In this document: positions 1-8,208 of the stretch, in pieces
Layout of the letters: each line of letters starts with the position of its first letter
How positions within the stretch are numbered: the first letter of the stretch is position 1
Source: Gammaproteobacteria bacterium
GTDB taxonomy: Bacteria > Pseudomonadota > Gammaproteobacteria > Pseudomonadales > Azotimanducaceae
Direction: 5' to 3'
Length of the DNA: 64,000 nt
Assembly (NCBI GenBank): GCA_026707945.1
Contig: JAPOVV010000105.1
Coordinates: 1-64,000, forward strand
The notes under the pieces: generated by a model
What the model was told of the DNA's origin: nothing
The model's input: only the letters and a program-made list of their open reading frames with translations
The model's database searches: none
Position numbers and translations under genes: made by a program

Positions 1-720
1 TACGTCCCTACCTCGCATCAAGAACAAAGACCGTTGTTGCGGTAAAGCGCTGCCGCCCATCTTCATCTCGATGTCGCGCCTATAGATCGAGGTCGTCGGC
101 ATAAAGCGTAATGTCATTCCTCGTCGAGGATTGTCTGATTGATTAGGCTCGGATGCGTGCATTAAGTAAACATCGTGTAAGGAAATCTGCCCTCTTTGAA
201 GTTCGATGTTGACAGCTTCACGCGCGTCAAAAGCGTCCTGGTCCAACTCAAGTGGCAATGCGAGCCCATCCGCTTTGTTGACATGATGGCTCTTTAGTTC
301 ACGGCGCCGATGTGATCCCGGGATCACTTGCAAGCACCCGTTCTCTGTACTGGAGTCGTCGACGGCAATCCAGACCGAGCAAGTCGCGAGCGGGCGTATC
401 GGCCAATACTCCCCATCCTGATGCCAAGGTGTCCTGCTACCGACCTTCGCTGGTTTTGCGAAAAAGCTCGAGTTCCATAACGCGATGTCGGGACCGAGAA
501 TCTGCTCCACCATATCTAAGATGCCGTCATCTCGTGCATAGTCAAGAAAGCTCGTGTCGTAACTTAGCAAGGTGGGGCAGTAGTCCGCGAACTGCGGAAA
601 CCTACCTAAAAGTCTCCCATGACTACGTTGAATCGCTTCAATCGTCGAGTTCAACACGCGAAAGTCTGGTACAACAAAACCATCTTCACGGTATCGCTGT
701 AGTTCTGATTCGGTCAGCAC
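1..720 (-). CDS. Phytanoyl-CoA dioxygenase (PhyH) family protein, partial
   Basis: Reading the minus strand from a GTG at 720 gives 240 codons without a stop, running off the left edge, so the C-terminus is missing. The product begins with the typical PhyH opening (LTESELQRYREDGFVV) and carries the iron-binding HxD in WHQDGEYW. A product-like GCLQVIPGSH segment follows, then a distal His in LHDVYLMHAS and a 2-oxoglutarate-binding Arg in RRGMTLRF. These are the expected Fe(II)/2-oxoglutarate oxygenase residues (established for the family). The GTG lies 16 bases after the stop of the upstream NUDIX gene, so the two probably form one transcript. No strong ribosome site is visible at the GTG. The substrate cannot be inferred; the family hydroxylates varied small molecules. 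Confidence 0.85.
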   Translation of the reverse strand, partial: MLTESELQRYREDGFVVPDFRVLNSTIEAIQRSHGRLLGRFPQFADYCPTLLSYDTSFLDYARDDGILDMVEQILGPDIALWNSSFFAKPAKVGSRTPWHQDGEYWPIRPLATCSVWIAVDDSSTENGCLQVIPGSHRRRELKSHHVNKADGLALPLELDQDAFDAREAVNIELQRGQISLHDVYLMHASEPNQSDNPRRGMTLRFMPTTSIYRRDIEMKMGGSALPQQRSLFLMRGRDV

Positions 721-736
721 GATTATTCTGAGGTGT

Positions 737-1474
737 CTAGTAAGCGGCAGCTGAATGGAGGAATTTAAACCCACTTCGTTCCATCACAAGACGATGCGTA
801 TCGCCCTGGGCGTCAGCATCGAAATCCACGTATCCGGCATCGCCTTCCCACATTGCGATTCGAGTTCCAGAACGGCTCTTCGCTAGATGGGTTTCGTAAT
901 AGCGTGGCGTTAATTTGCTGAAGTGTGCAATTGCTTCCGCGCTGGGACTGTACTTTGATAAGTGGTAAAGCGTCACCCATGTTGGAGGCGCTAGATCAAT
1001 CTCCTCGCGTACGTGACGCTCAAGAGCTTCAGCGGGGGTGATCCATGCGTGTTCCTTAATTTCACCGCCATCTACCTGAACTTCATCACTAGTGCTAGCC
1101 GCATACGCGAGGAAGAACCAAGTTGCAAAACGTACAGGCGTGCTCGCTGGAGGCGTCCAATGGGCGAACCAATGAAACGCATTGCCTTCCAGCGTGATGT
1201 TGGCCTCTTCGAGGGTTTCACGCACCGCCGCGTTTCGCGCTGCTTGCTCAAGATCGTCCGGGGATTCGAAGTCATTGGCATCAATTCGTCCCCCCGGGAA
1301 CACCCAAAGGCCTCCGAAGGCTATTTTTGAGTTCTTCTTCAACATGAGAACTTCCGCGACGCCGTTGCGGTCTCTAAGCAACGCAACCGTCGCCGCTGGT
1401 ACAGCGGGTGTGTCCGTTTCGCGCTTCTCGATGTCACCGTAGATGTCATTCCGATGCTTCGATGGTTCTGACAC
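737..1474 (-). CDS. NUDIX hydrolase, NUDT19-like (possible CoA/acyl-CoA diphosphatase)
   Basis: A 245-residue protein starting at GTG. The Nudix box is split by an insertion: FPGGRID at about residues 59-65 is followed some 20 residues later by RETLEEANI at 85-93, giving the metal-binding REUxEE helix. This spacing, together with the HWTPPASTPVRFATWFF segment (105-121), resembles the NUDT19/RP2 group, whose characterised members cleave CoA and acyl-CoA. The CoA assignment here is inference from that resemblance. It is divergently arranged with the nitronate monooxygenase gene at 1601 and is upstream of the PhyH gene. A role in trimming acyl-CoA pools would suit the CoA-rich neighbourhood. Confidence 0.8.
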   Translation of the reverse strand: MSEPSKHRNDIYGDIEKRETDTPAVPAATVALLRDRNGVAEVLMLKKNSKIAFGGLWVFPGGRIDANDFESPDDLEQAARNAAVRETLEEANITLEGNAFHWFAHWTPPASTPVRFATWFFLAYAASTSDEVQVDGGEIKEHAWITPAEALERHVREEIDLAPPTWVTLYHLSKYSPSAEAIAHFSKLTPRYYETHLAKSRSGTRIAMWEGDAGYVDFDADAQGDTHRLVMERSGFKFLHSAAAY

Positions 1475-1516
1475 TGTAAATTTCCGTTGGCTACCTCACT
1501 TGCGTGCGAGGCATTC

Positions 1517-1542
1517 TAGGGATTAGCGAATATTCCCTAATC
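1517..1542. promoter_or_regulatory. Inverted repeat in divergent intergenic region
   Basis: In the 126-base gap between the divergent NUDIX and nitronate monooxygenase genes, two overlapping 6-base inverted repeats nest together: TAGGGA (1517-1522) with TCCCTA (1534-1539), and GATTAG (1521-1526) with CTAATC (1537-1542). A heptamer TTGGCAT also occurs twice further down (near 1564-1581). These could be operator half-sites, but no promoter consensus is clear. Confidence 0.3.
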
Positions 1543-1600
1543 AGCATCTACCTTCGCGTAACCATTGGCATAATTTTGGCATGCGTCTCGGAGTACTCCT

Positions 1601-2734
1601 ATGAAATCCAAAGCCTGCGAATTACTTGGTATCGAGTTCCCCCTCTTCGCGTTCAGTCACTGTCGCGACGTCGTCGCGGAAGTGAGCGCTGCCGGCGGAT
1701 TCGGCGTCTTAGGTGCCGTGGGACATTCGCCAAAATCCCTCGACATCGAACTGAGTTGGATCGACGAACACTGCGACAAGAAGCCCTATGGCGTCGATCT
1801 GCTCGTGCCGACAAGCATGGATAGCAAAGAAGCGGCTCTGGATCGTCAGGAATTAGAAGATCGCATTCCGTTTGATCACAAACGCTACGTCGAACAGTTG
1901 CTAGCTCGTCACAACATCGACACAAGCGATCTTTGGGATGATGTGATGCGCGATGGCGTAGGCGACAACATGCGTAAAGAAGGTGCCGACTCTGTACTAG
2001 AAGCCGCCTTCAACCACCCTGTCAAGATGGTTGTCAACGCGCTGGGTGTGCCACCTGATTTCATGATTGAAAGGGCACGTGCAAACGACGTGGTGGTTGG
2101 TGCACTTGCAGGCGCGAAAGAACACGCAATCAAGCACGCGGACGCAGGAATTGACCTGATCATCGTCGCAGGCACCGAAGCGGGAGGTCACTGTGGAGAG
2201 GTTTCGACGATGGTCTTAGTGCCCGAGGTGATCGAGGAAATTAAGGATTCCGGCATGGTGGTATTGGCGGCTGGAGGGATCGTGACCGGCCGCCAGATGG
2301 CCGCATGTATGGCAATGGGCGCTGACGGTGTATGGACGGGATCGGTTTGGTTGACGACTGCAGAAGCAGAAACGCTGCCAGTGGTCAAAGAGAAAATGCT
2401 AGTCGCGAATTCGCGACAAACGGTGAGATCACGCAGTCGTACGGGGAAGTACACGCGACAACTGCGTAGCGCATGGACCGATGCATGGCAAGCAGAGGAG
2501 AGCCCCGATCCGTTACCGATGCCCTTACAAGGTGTTGTAGCAGAAGCCGCGTTTCGAAAGATCAACCAACTGGCTCAGGGTGACCACGAAGGTGCAAAGC
2601 AGCTGGCGAACTATTTCGTCGGTCAAGGCGTCGGACTTATGAACGAAGCAAAGAGTGTTCGCGGTGTCGTCTATGAATTCATGGAGGACTACGCATCAGC
2701 TACAGAACGCCTAATCGGAATGACCGAGGAATGA
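1601..2734 (+). CDS. Nitronate monooxygenase / 2-nitropropane dioxygenase-like FMN oxidoreductase
   Basis: A 377-residue TIM-barrel flavoprotein. The N-terminus (MKSKACELLGIEFPLFAFSH) and the loop GTEAGGHCG at 191-199, containing the candidate catalytic His197, match the nitronate monooxygenase/enoyl-reductase-II superfamily. AAGGI (223-227) and MGADGVWTGS (239-248) form the FMN-phosphate region. The family oxidises alkyl nitronates or reduces quinones and enoyl groups, so the reaction here is not fixed. A GGAG lies upstream of the ATG. A close paralog lies at 17252-18379 in the same window, and both share an unusual SHCRD/THCRD motif near residue 20. Confidence 0.85.
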   Translation: MKSKACELLGIEFPLFAFSHCRDVVAEVSAAGGFGVLGAVGHSPKSLDIELSWIDEHCDKKPYGVDLLVPTSMDSKEAALDRQELEDRIPFDHKRYVEQLLARHNIDTSDLWDDVMRDGVGDNMRKEGADSVLEAAFNHPVKMVVNALGVPPDFMIERARANDVVVGALAGAKEHAIKHADAGIDLIIVAGTEAGGHCGEVSTMVLVPEVIEEIKDSGMVVLAAGGIVTGRQMAACMAMGADGVWTGSVWLTTAEAETLPVVKEKMLVANSRQTVRSRSRTGKYTRQLRSAWTDAWQAEESPDPLPMPLQGVVAEAAFRKINQLAQGDHEGAKQLANYFVGQGVGLMNEAKSVRGVVYEFMEDYASATERLIGMTEE

Positions 2735-2787
2735 GTTTCTAGAGCCCAGCGCTCTTAAACGAATTTCGTGGTGATAAGGACGCTACG

Positions 2788-3519
2788 CTAGGGAACACCC
2801 ACCATTTCGGTATCGCCGAACATGATGTCCATACGTGCCGAGTCGACGAAATTCTCCATCCCGTCCGCTCGCATTAGCGATTGACATTTCTTCCAATCGT
2901 CCTCGCTGTGGAAATACAGTTCGGCCATACCCGCGTACGGAGCGAGCTCGGGATAGATACTGTGACTCACCACGTAGCGAAAACCACCCGCCTGATTCGT
3001 CCAAGCGCTGATGTTGGGCACGTGAACTTCGAGCCAGTGTTTGTAAAACGCGTCGTAGTCAGTGCCTTCCTGAGCAGGAACTAGAAAGTTAACACGGAAG
3101 AATCCAGATCGCGTTGAGGGATATGGATCGTTCAACGTTAACGGCGCTACGCTTAAGTGCTCAGATCCATCGATCGCGACATATTCTCGCGTAGCCCAAG
3201 AGAAATAAGGTGCCGCTTTTTCCTGAAAAGTGTCAGTCGGTTCTTGACCGTGGTCATTCGTCGCTGGTTTTTGAGGATCTGCGAACCATAGCTGCGCCAT
3301 GCCATCCCAGCTCATATCGTCTTTGTTTGACGAATTGAATAGTTGGGCGATGTATCGAGATGCGCCATCTCTACCCTGTTCGATCGCACGATCCTGCGCC
3401 GTAATTACAGCCGGCATGTGGTTCTTGTACCACTGCATGATCAGTTCGTCGCGAGATGAACCTTTGCGGCGTTTGATCAGGAAGATCATCTTCGCTCTTT
3501 CGTTTGGTTCCACTGACAT
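2788..3519 (-). CDS. Protein with two EthD-like (dimeric alpha/beta barrel) domains
   Basis: A 243-residue protein in which a ferredoxin-like alpha/beta motif occurs twice: KMIFLIKRRKG...WYKNHMPAVI at about 10-39 and RVNFLVPAQEG...HWLEVHVPNI at about 142-170. The strand followed by an HWxxxHxP-type helix is characteristic of the EthD/Dabb superfamily, whose members are often accessory to oxygenase or polyketide clusters. GAGGAGG five bases before the ATG fixes the start. It is convergent with the nitronate monooxygenase gene and is followed upstream by a separate membrane-protein gene. The function is unknown. Confidence 0.7.
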   Translation of the reverse strand: MSVEPNERAKMIFLIKRRKGSSRDELIMQWYKNHMPAVITAQDRAIEQGRDGASRYIAQLFNSSNKDDMSWDGMAQLWFADPQKPATNDHGQEPTDTFQEKAAPYFSWATREYVAIDGSEHLSVAPLTLNDPYPSTRSGFFRVNFLVPAQEGTDYDAFYKHWLEVHVPNISAWTNQAGGFRYVVSHSIYPELAPYAGMAELYFHSEDDWKKCQSLMRADGMENFVDSARMDIMFGDTEMVGVP

Positions 3520-3577
3520 CAGTGCCTCCTCAATCTTCTTGAACGATAAACCGGACTATTGCATTTCAAGTCTGCCA

Positions 3578-4225
3578 CTATTCTCTTGATTCCATGACGT
3601 GACGAATCCAATACTTATCTCGAGCTTTCTCGTAGCCTTTTCTAGATATTTTGCCTTCATCGACCAGTTTCTCCAATCGATCAAGTCGGTCCGTAAGCGT
3701 TACGTCTCGCCCTTCTTGGCTTCCAACTCCCTGCTGGCCTGTCGTCAGCAGCGAACGGTCTTGAAAACCGTAGCTCGCTTCGCGATACGCCACCTTTTGA
3801 TTTACGCGTCTGATTTCCTGGAACAACAATTCAACTGCCATCAGAGCTATGAGGAGTACCACACTCCAAGTCAATCCGATATTCGTATAGACATAGACGA
3901 CCAACGCGATATTCGGGAACTGAACGAGTAACGTCAGTAATGCAAACAACCTCCGTCGTAGCTTTGTCGTGCCGCCGATCTCTTGTTCGTCGTCGTTCTG
4001 ACTTCGAATTACCCAACCGATGCGATCAACTTCACTGGCAACATAGCGAAAAACTTGCGATAGCGCCACTAAACCTACAGCTAGCAGTCCTGCCTGCCAA
4101 CCGATCAATACGAGAGTTGCAACTATGACCACAATGTATAGTGCCGCAATGCCAATGTAAAGCGTGCCTTTCCAGAGTCGTCGTAACTTAGTTATGTAGG
4201 GACTATCGCTTTCGGTATCGCTCAC
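3578..4225 (-). CDS. Inner-membrane protein of unknown function with C-terminal SHOCT-like segment
   Basis: A 215-residue protein beginning at GTG, with GGAGG eight bases upstream. Four hydrophobic stretches appear as two hairpins: about residues 17-50 (LYIGIAALYIVVIVATLVLI and the next helix) and about 92-136. The cytoplasmic tail has DRLEKLVDEGKISRKGYEK, a short helix-turn pattern like the SHOCT-type tails found on many small membrane proteins. I do not recognise a family for the membrane part. Confidence 0.65.
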   Translation of the reverse strand: MSDTESDSPYITKLRRLWKGTLYIGIAALYIVVIVATLVLIGWQAGLLAVGLVALSQVFRYVASEVDRIGWVIRSQNDDEQEIGGTTKLRRRLFALLTLLVQFPNIALVVYVYTNIGLTWSVVLLIALMAVELLFQEIRRVNQKVAYREASYGFQDRSLLTTGQQGVGSQEGRDVTLTDRLDRLEKLVDEGKISRKGYEKARDKYWIRHVMESRE

Positions 4226-4394
4226 GTCTTGTTCCTCCGTACGACCGGTACGACATCGTTCAGATCATTGATCAACTCGTTACACACGATCAAGATTAGA
4301 CGCCACCAACCGCTTGTATTTGAGAGTATGGTCGTATACATTAAGATGAAAACTCAAGCAAATACAAGATCACATCTACTGCCCGGTTAATTTG

Positions 4395-5051
4395 ATGGAA
4401 CAGATAAAGCTTCAATTCGAACGGTTCACCGAAAAAGAAATGATCGAACGCGGTCAGGCATTTCGAGCGCTCATGGTCCGACGAAGAACGGTACGAGACT
4501 TCGACGATCGTCCCATTCCTACTGGTGTCCTAGAAGACGCACTTCGGGTCGCAGCATCTGCGCCGAGCGGTGCGAACCGACAGCCGTGGCGTTTCGTCAT
4601 CGTAGAAGATCCGGAGACCAAAGCTCGCATAAGAGTCGCAGCTGAAAAGGAAGAGCAAGAGTTCTACTCCACACGCGCACCCGACGATTGGCTTGAAGCA
4701 CTCGAACCGCTTGGTACTGACGCAAATAAACCATTTCTAACAGAAGCGCCTGCGTTGATTGCGATCTTTCTCGAAAGGTTCGGCATCGATGAAGATGGAA
4801 AGCGAATTAAGAACTACTACATGGGCGAATCTGTCGGTATCGCGACTGGATTTCTAATTTCTGCCCTGCATCAGGTCGGACTAGCGACGTTAACCCATAC
4901 ACCTAGTCCGATGCGATTCTTAAATGAGATTCTGAATCGTCCGGCGCGCGAAAGGCCTTATCTATTGCTCGTTGTTGGTTATCCGAAGGTCGGCGCAATG
5001 GTTCCTGCAATTGAACGACTTCCTTTTGACACGGTCGTGACCAAAGTTTGA
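4395..5051 (+). CDS. Nitroreductase-superfamily flavoprotein, iodotyrosine deiodinase-like
   Basis: A 218-residue protein counted from the ATG at 4395; a TTG directly before it is an alternative start. Positions below count from that TTG. The FMN-binding SGANRQPW is at 59-66. Compared from memory with human iodotyrosine deiodinase, the substrate-clamping triad Glu157/Tyr161/Lys182 has equivalents at Glu88, Tyr92 and Lys113 with identical spacing (4 and 21). The HTPSP loop (169-173), LNRPARERPYLLL and VVGYP also follow that family closely. Characterised members reductively dehalogenate halotyrosines using FMN. Dehalogenation here is inference. It stands alone, convergent with the PhyH gene at 5100. 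No obvious ribosome site. Confidence 0.75.
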   Translation: MEQIKLQFERFTEKEMIERGQAFRALMVRRRTVRDFDDRPIPTGVLEDALRVAASAPSGANRQPWRFVIVEDPETKARIRVAAEKEEQEFYSTRAPDDWLEALEPLGTDANKPFLTEAPALIAIFLERFGIDEDGKRIKNYYMGESVGIATGFLISALHQVGLATLTHTPSPMRFLNEILNRPARERPYLLLVVGYPKVGAMVPAIERLPFDTVVTKV

Positions 5052-5099
5052 TCCGGGTGAGTGGAGTTTTGAAATTCGTCCGGCTTAATTCAAGCTGAA

Positions 5100-6095
5100 C
5101 TAGATACTCCAATCGTCCCACATGTTGGTCGATGTCGGAGCAGGGTCCTCTCGGAAATGTCGTGTATCGACCCACCACTGGTGTTTGCTTCCGGGTCCTA
5201 GATCATCGTCGTCATAAAACGTGTAACCAGGTTTTTGGAAATCGCAGGGTATGGCGTAACGAATAAGCGAAGCATTAAGTTCGGCTGAGTAGTTCACACC
5301 CGCAGAATGAATCAATCGCGGGTGCCAGAACACCACATCGCCAGCTTCGCCAACAAATTCGACGGGAACAATGTCCCTCAAGATCGCCTTGAATTCTTCG
5401 TCGAACTCGTTCTTTATTCGCTGATTGAAATGCGCCCCCTGACAAGATGTCCAATATCGATGCAGCCGCGCGTGTGAACCAGGCCAAACCGTAAAGCCAC
5501 CAGTACGAGGCGGTATTTCGTCAATCAGAACCATCGCGCTTAATTGAGCGGCTGAGTGATCCACATGTGGACCTAACCGACCTTCTACCGAAGGTGATTT
5601 GGGCAGTACAACATATACTCCTCGAACGCGCTCCGCTCGTTCTAGTCGCTCACCTAGAAATTGCTTGACCACAGCGCGCACCCGGGGATGGTTGGCCGTG
5701 ACCTTCAGCAGCGATTCCTCTCGGCCGTACCGATGTGGCGAGCGCATTTTCCAAGCGGAGTGTTGAAGTACTCCAATCCGAGCCGCCGCGCCTATCGGCC
5801 AACGCTCGTGGGGCTCGTCAACCCACGACGTAGGATCCTCGCGGGACATTACGCCCTCAGGTACGGTTTCCCAAACGTAGTCGACGATTGCCTTGAACTC
5901 TTCGCTAGCCGGTACTAGCCCGCGTTTGACTAAGAATCCCTCGCGTTTGAAATGTTCAACTTCCGTCTGTGAAAGCTGTAGATCTGCGCTACCTAGCAGA
6001 TCAGCTTTGTATGGCACCGGTTCTCGAATGGTTCTGTCTCTATCCAACTCGGTTTTGTGCGCCGTTTCTGCATCGAAAGGCGGACGCGTCTTCAC
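5100..6095 (-). CDS. Phytanoyl-CoA dioxygenase (PhyH) family protein
   Basis: About 331 residues from a GTG at 6095. The frame is open further up to 6260, but that would run into the divergent thioesterase gene, and a TTG at 6047 is a third option. The PhyH core begins at LSQTEVEHFKREGFLV. Iron ligands are visible as HVD in GRLGPHVDHSAAQ and a distal His in FWHPRLIHSAG, with Arg in NASLIRYAIP as the 2-oxoglutarate partner. TGGFTVWPGSH is the usual strand before the distal motif. The long polar N-terminal stretch is less conserved. Divergent from tesB-like gene 6147 with about 50 bases between starts, so the two may share a promoter region. Confidence 0.8.
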   Translation of the reverse strand: MKTRPPFDAETAHKTELDRDRTIREPVPYKADLLGSADLQLSQTEVEHFKREGFLVKRGLVPASEEFKAIVDYVWETVPEGVMSREDPTSWVDEPHERWPIGAAARIGVLQHSAWKMRSPHRYGREESLLKVTANHPRVRAVVKQFLGERLERAERVRGVYVVLPKSPSVEGRLGPHVDHSAAQLSAMVLIDEIPPRTGGFTVWPGSHARLHRYWTSCQGAHFNQRIKNEFDEEFKAILRDIVPVEFVGEAGDVVFWHPRLIHSAGVNYSAELNASLIRYAIPCDFQKPGYTFYDDDDLGPGSKHQWWVDTRHFREDPAPTSTNMWDDWSI

Positions 6096-6146
6096 CTCAA
6101 GCCTATCATATCGCGCTTCAAGAAGACTACGACGCGGCAAATCTCG

Positions 6147-6986
6147 ATGCCTCGGTTTGACGATGTGATCGGTCTCGAGCGTACTGCCGATGATCGTTAC
6201 ATAGGCGCTAAGAGCCCCGATCAAGCTGAACGAATGTTCGGTGGCTTTCTTATCGGTCAAGCACTAGCTGCGTGCCGCTATACGATCGAGTCTGACCGAT
6301 CCGTACATTCTTTGCATTGCTACTTTCTAAGACCTGGTGACACAAACCAGCCGGTCGAATACACCGTAGCAAGGATTAGAGACGGTCGAAGCTTTTCGCA
6401 CCGTCAAGTCATCGCGACACAGAACGGCAAAGAAGTATTTCGAATGGTTTGCTCCTACGCGATTACATCTGAGAGTCCGACTTTTGTCGGCGGCGTTGCA
6501 CCGAGCGTACCGCAACCCGAAGAAGTGGACTACACCTATGAGGATTTCTGTAGAGAGCAGATGCCTAATCCTGATTACGTACGGGACGTTAAGAAGCGAC
6601 CGTTCGAAATCAAGTACATTAACCCACCAACTCGCTTCGAACCAAGTGACACTCTAGAAAACCAGCTCATGTGGATGAGGTTAAACTGCGACGTGTCTGA
6701 GGATCCCCACGTACATGACATCGGCGTCGCGTATCTCTCCGACAGCACCTTGATAGACCATATCACGTTACCTCACGGTAAGCGATGGCATGACTCGGAT
6801 TTCGACGGTACGAGTTTGGACCACGCCATGTGGTTTCATCAGACCGTCCGCTCTGACGAGTGGTTGCTGTTCGATCAGAAAGTTGAGTGGACCGGCGACG
6901 GTCGTGGCATGGCGTCTGGACGGATCTATACCGAAAACGGTACGCTCGCGGCGACATGCATGCAAGAGGGTCTAATGCGTTTTTAA
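6147..6986 (+). CDS. tesB: Acyl-CoA thioesterase II (TesB-type double hotdog)
   Basis: About 279 residues from the ATG at 6147; the frame is open upstream but homology begins at FDDVIGLERTADDRYIG. The segment AERMFGGFLIGQALAAC is the N-terminal hotdog signature, followed by LHCYFLRPGDTNQPVEYTV and RDGRSFSHRQVIATQNG, which are hallmark TesB stretches. The C-terminal hotdog has SLDHAMWFH and a MASGRIYTENGTLAATCMQEGLMR ending. Members hydrolyse medium- and long-chain acyl-CoA to free acid and CoA in the cytoplasm. It lies between a PhyH dioxygenase and an LLM oxidoreductase, fitting side-chain or branched acyl-CoA turnover. The symbol follows family membership only. Confidence 0.88.
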   Translation: MPRFDDVIGLERTADDRYIGAKSPDQAERMFGGFLIGQALAACRYTIESDRSVHSLHCYFLRPGDTNQPVEYTVARIRDGRSFSHRQVIATQNGKEVFRMVCSYAITSESPTFVGGVAPSVPQPEEVDYTYEDFCREQMPNPDYVRDVKKRPFEIKYINPPTRFEPSDTLENQLMWMRLNCDVSEDPHVHDIGVAYLSDSTLIDHITLPHGKRWHDSDFDGTSLDHAMWFHQTVRSDEWLLFDQKVEWTGDGRGMASGRIYTENGTLAATCMQEGLMRF

Positions 6987-7059
6987 ACGTATGGAGCAAG
7001 TCAGAAAATGAACAATTCAAAAAATACCAAACAAATCAAACTAATATGAGGGAATCTTC

Positions 7060-8064
7060 ATGAAACTGAGTTTGGGCGTCGGTCCGATGGGTCCACCCGG
7101 TGGCAACATGATTATCGAGCACGCGAAGTTTGCGGAGAGTCTTGGATATGACACGATTTGGACGTCAGAAATCTACGGCTCCGATTGCTTTACCCCACTC
7201 GCATGGATAGGAGCAAACACGGAGCGGATCAATCTCGGAACTTCGATCATGCAAATCTCGGCGCGGTCCCCTGCGAGCGCCACTATGCATGCGGTAACGT
7301 TGGACTATCTGTCAAACGGGCGGATGAAATTAGGAATAGGTGTCTCCGGTCCGCAAGTCGTGGAAGGTTGGTATGGCCAACCGTATCCCAAACCACTGGC
7401 AAGAACACGAGAGTGGATATCGATTTTCCGCGATATCGTGTCTAGAGAGGGACCCGTTTCCTTTGACGGGAAGCACTATCAATTGCCGCTGGATGGAGGT
7501 ACGGGATTAGGTAAACCGCTAAAGCTCATCTTGCATCCAGTGCGTGAAGAGATTCCTTTGTATCTAGGTGCTGAAGGACCGAAGAATGTCGCGCTTGGTG
7601 CAGAACTATGCGACGGCTGGATTCCTATGTTTCTATCTCCCTATCGTATGGACATGCTCTACGGCGAGTCGCTCAAGCACAAACGGTCGGACTTTGACAT
7701 CTGCGCGCCCGTCACTGTCATCGTAACAGACGATATTCAGAGTGGCATCGATTCGGTAAAACAGAATGTTGGGTTTTATGTCGGTGGTATGGGCGCGAAG
7801 TCGTTCAACGTGCACAAAGATCACATCTCCAGAATGGGATTTGAAGATGAAGCGAATCACGTTCAGGAGCTCTTTATGAATGGACGACGCGATGAAGCGA
7901 TGGCGGCCGTACCTAACGAGCTATGTGATGAGATATCGCTCATCGGACCGAAGGAGCGCATCCGCGAGAGACTAGCAGCATGGCGAGAAAGCGCTGTTAC
8001 GACGATAAACGTCTCAACAGGCAATCGTGATACCTTGGCGTTTATGGCGGAAGAGTTGCTCTAA
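7060..8064 (+). CDS. LLM class flavin/F420-dependent oxidoreductase
   Basis: A 334-residue luciferase-like monooxygenase fold protein. MKLSLGVGPMGPPGG, the AESLGYDTIWTSEIYGSD strand-helix and LGTSIMQISARSPASATMHAVTLDYLSNGRMKLGIG are typical of the F420/FMN-dependent LLM class. IPLYLGAEGPKNVALGAELCDGW marks the C-terminal cofactor-phosphate region. GAGGGA sits six bases before the ATG. It follows tesB after 73 bases on the same strand and may be co-transcribed. Whether it uses F420 or FMN cannot be told from the sequence. One of five LLM genes in this window. Confidence 0.83.
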   Translation: MKLSLGVGPMGPPGGNMIIEHAKFAESLGYDTIWTSEIYGSDCFTPLAWIGANTERINLGTSIMQISARSPASATMHAVTLDYLSNGRMKLGIGVSGPQVVEGWYGQPYPKPLARTREWISIFRDIVSREGPVSFDGKHYQLPLDGGTGLGKPLKLILHPVREEIPLYLGAEGPKNVALGAELCDGWIPMFLSPYRMDMLYGESLKHKRSDFDICAPVTVIVTDDIQSGIDSVKQNVGFYVGGMGAKSFNVHKDHISRMGFEDEANHVQELFMNGRRDEAMAAVPNELCDEISLIGPKERIRERLAAWRESAVTTINVSTGNRDTLAFMAEELL

Positions 8065-8074
8065 CCGTAACTCA

Positions 8075-8101
8075 GGCGGCGCTGACGATGTCAGTGCCAC
8101 C
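8075..8101. terminator. Stem-loop between convergent genes
   Basis: GGCGGCGCTGAC (8075-8086) pairs with GTCAGTGCCACC (8090-8101) around a GAT loop, with one mismatch and one G-U pair. It lies just after the LLM stop and before the end of the convergent pcm-like gene. There is no T-run directly behind it, so intrinsic termination is possible rather than certain. Confidence 0.45.
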
Positions 8102-8208
8102 CTAATTCAATATCCATCTAAACCAACAACTCGAGGCGTGTTGTAGCGACCTTACCTCACCAATTTATCTAAAAAAATCAATAAGTTAATTTAAATTGCT
8201 AAATACGG

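Noticed and set aside
312-731. 139-codon plus-strand open frame
   Set aside because: It is antisense to the PhyH gene, which has clear iron-binding motifs; the plus-strand protein has no family resemblance.
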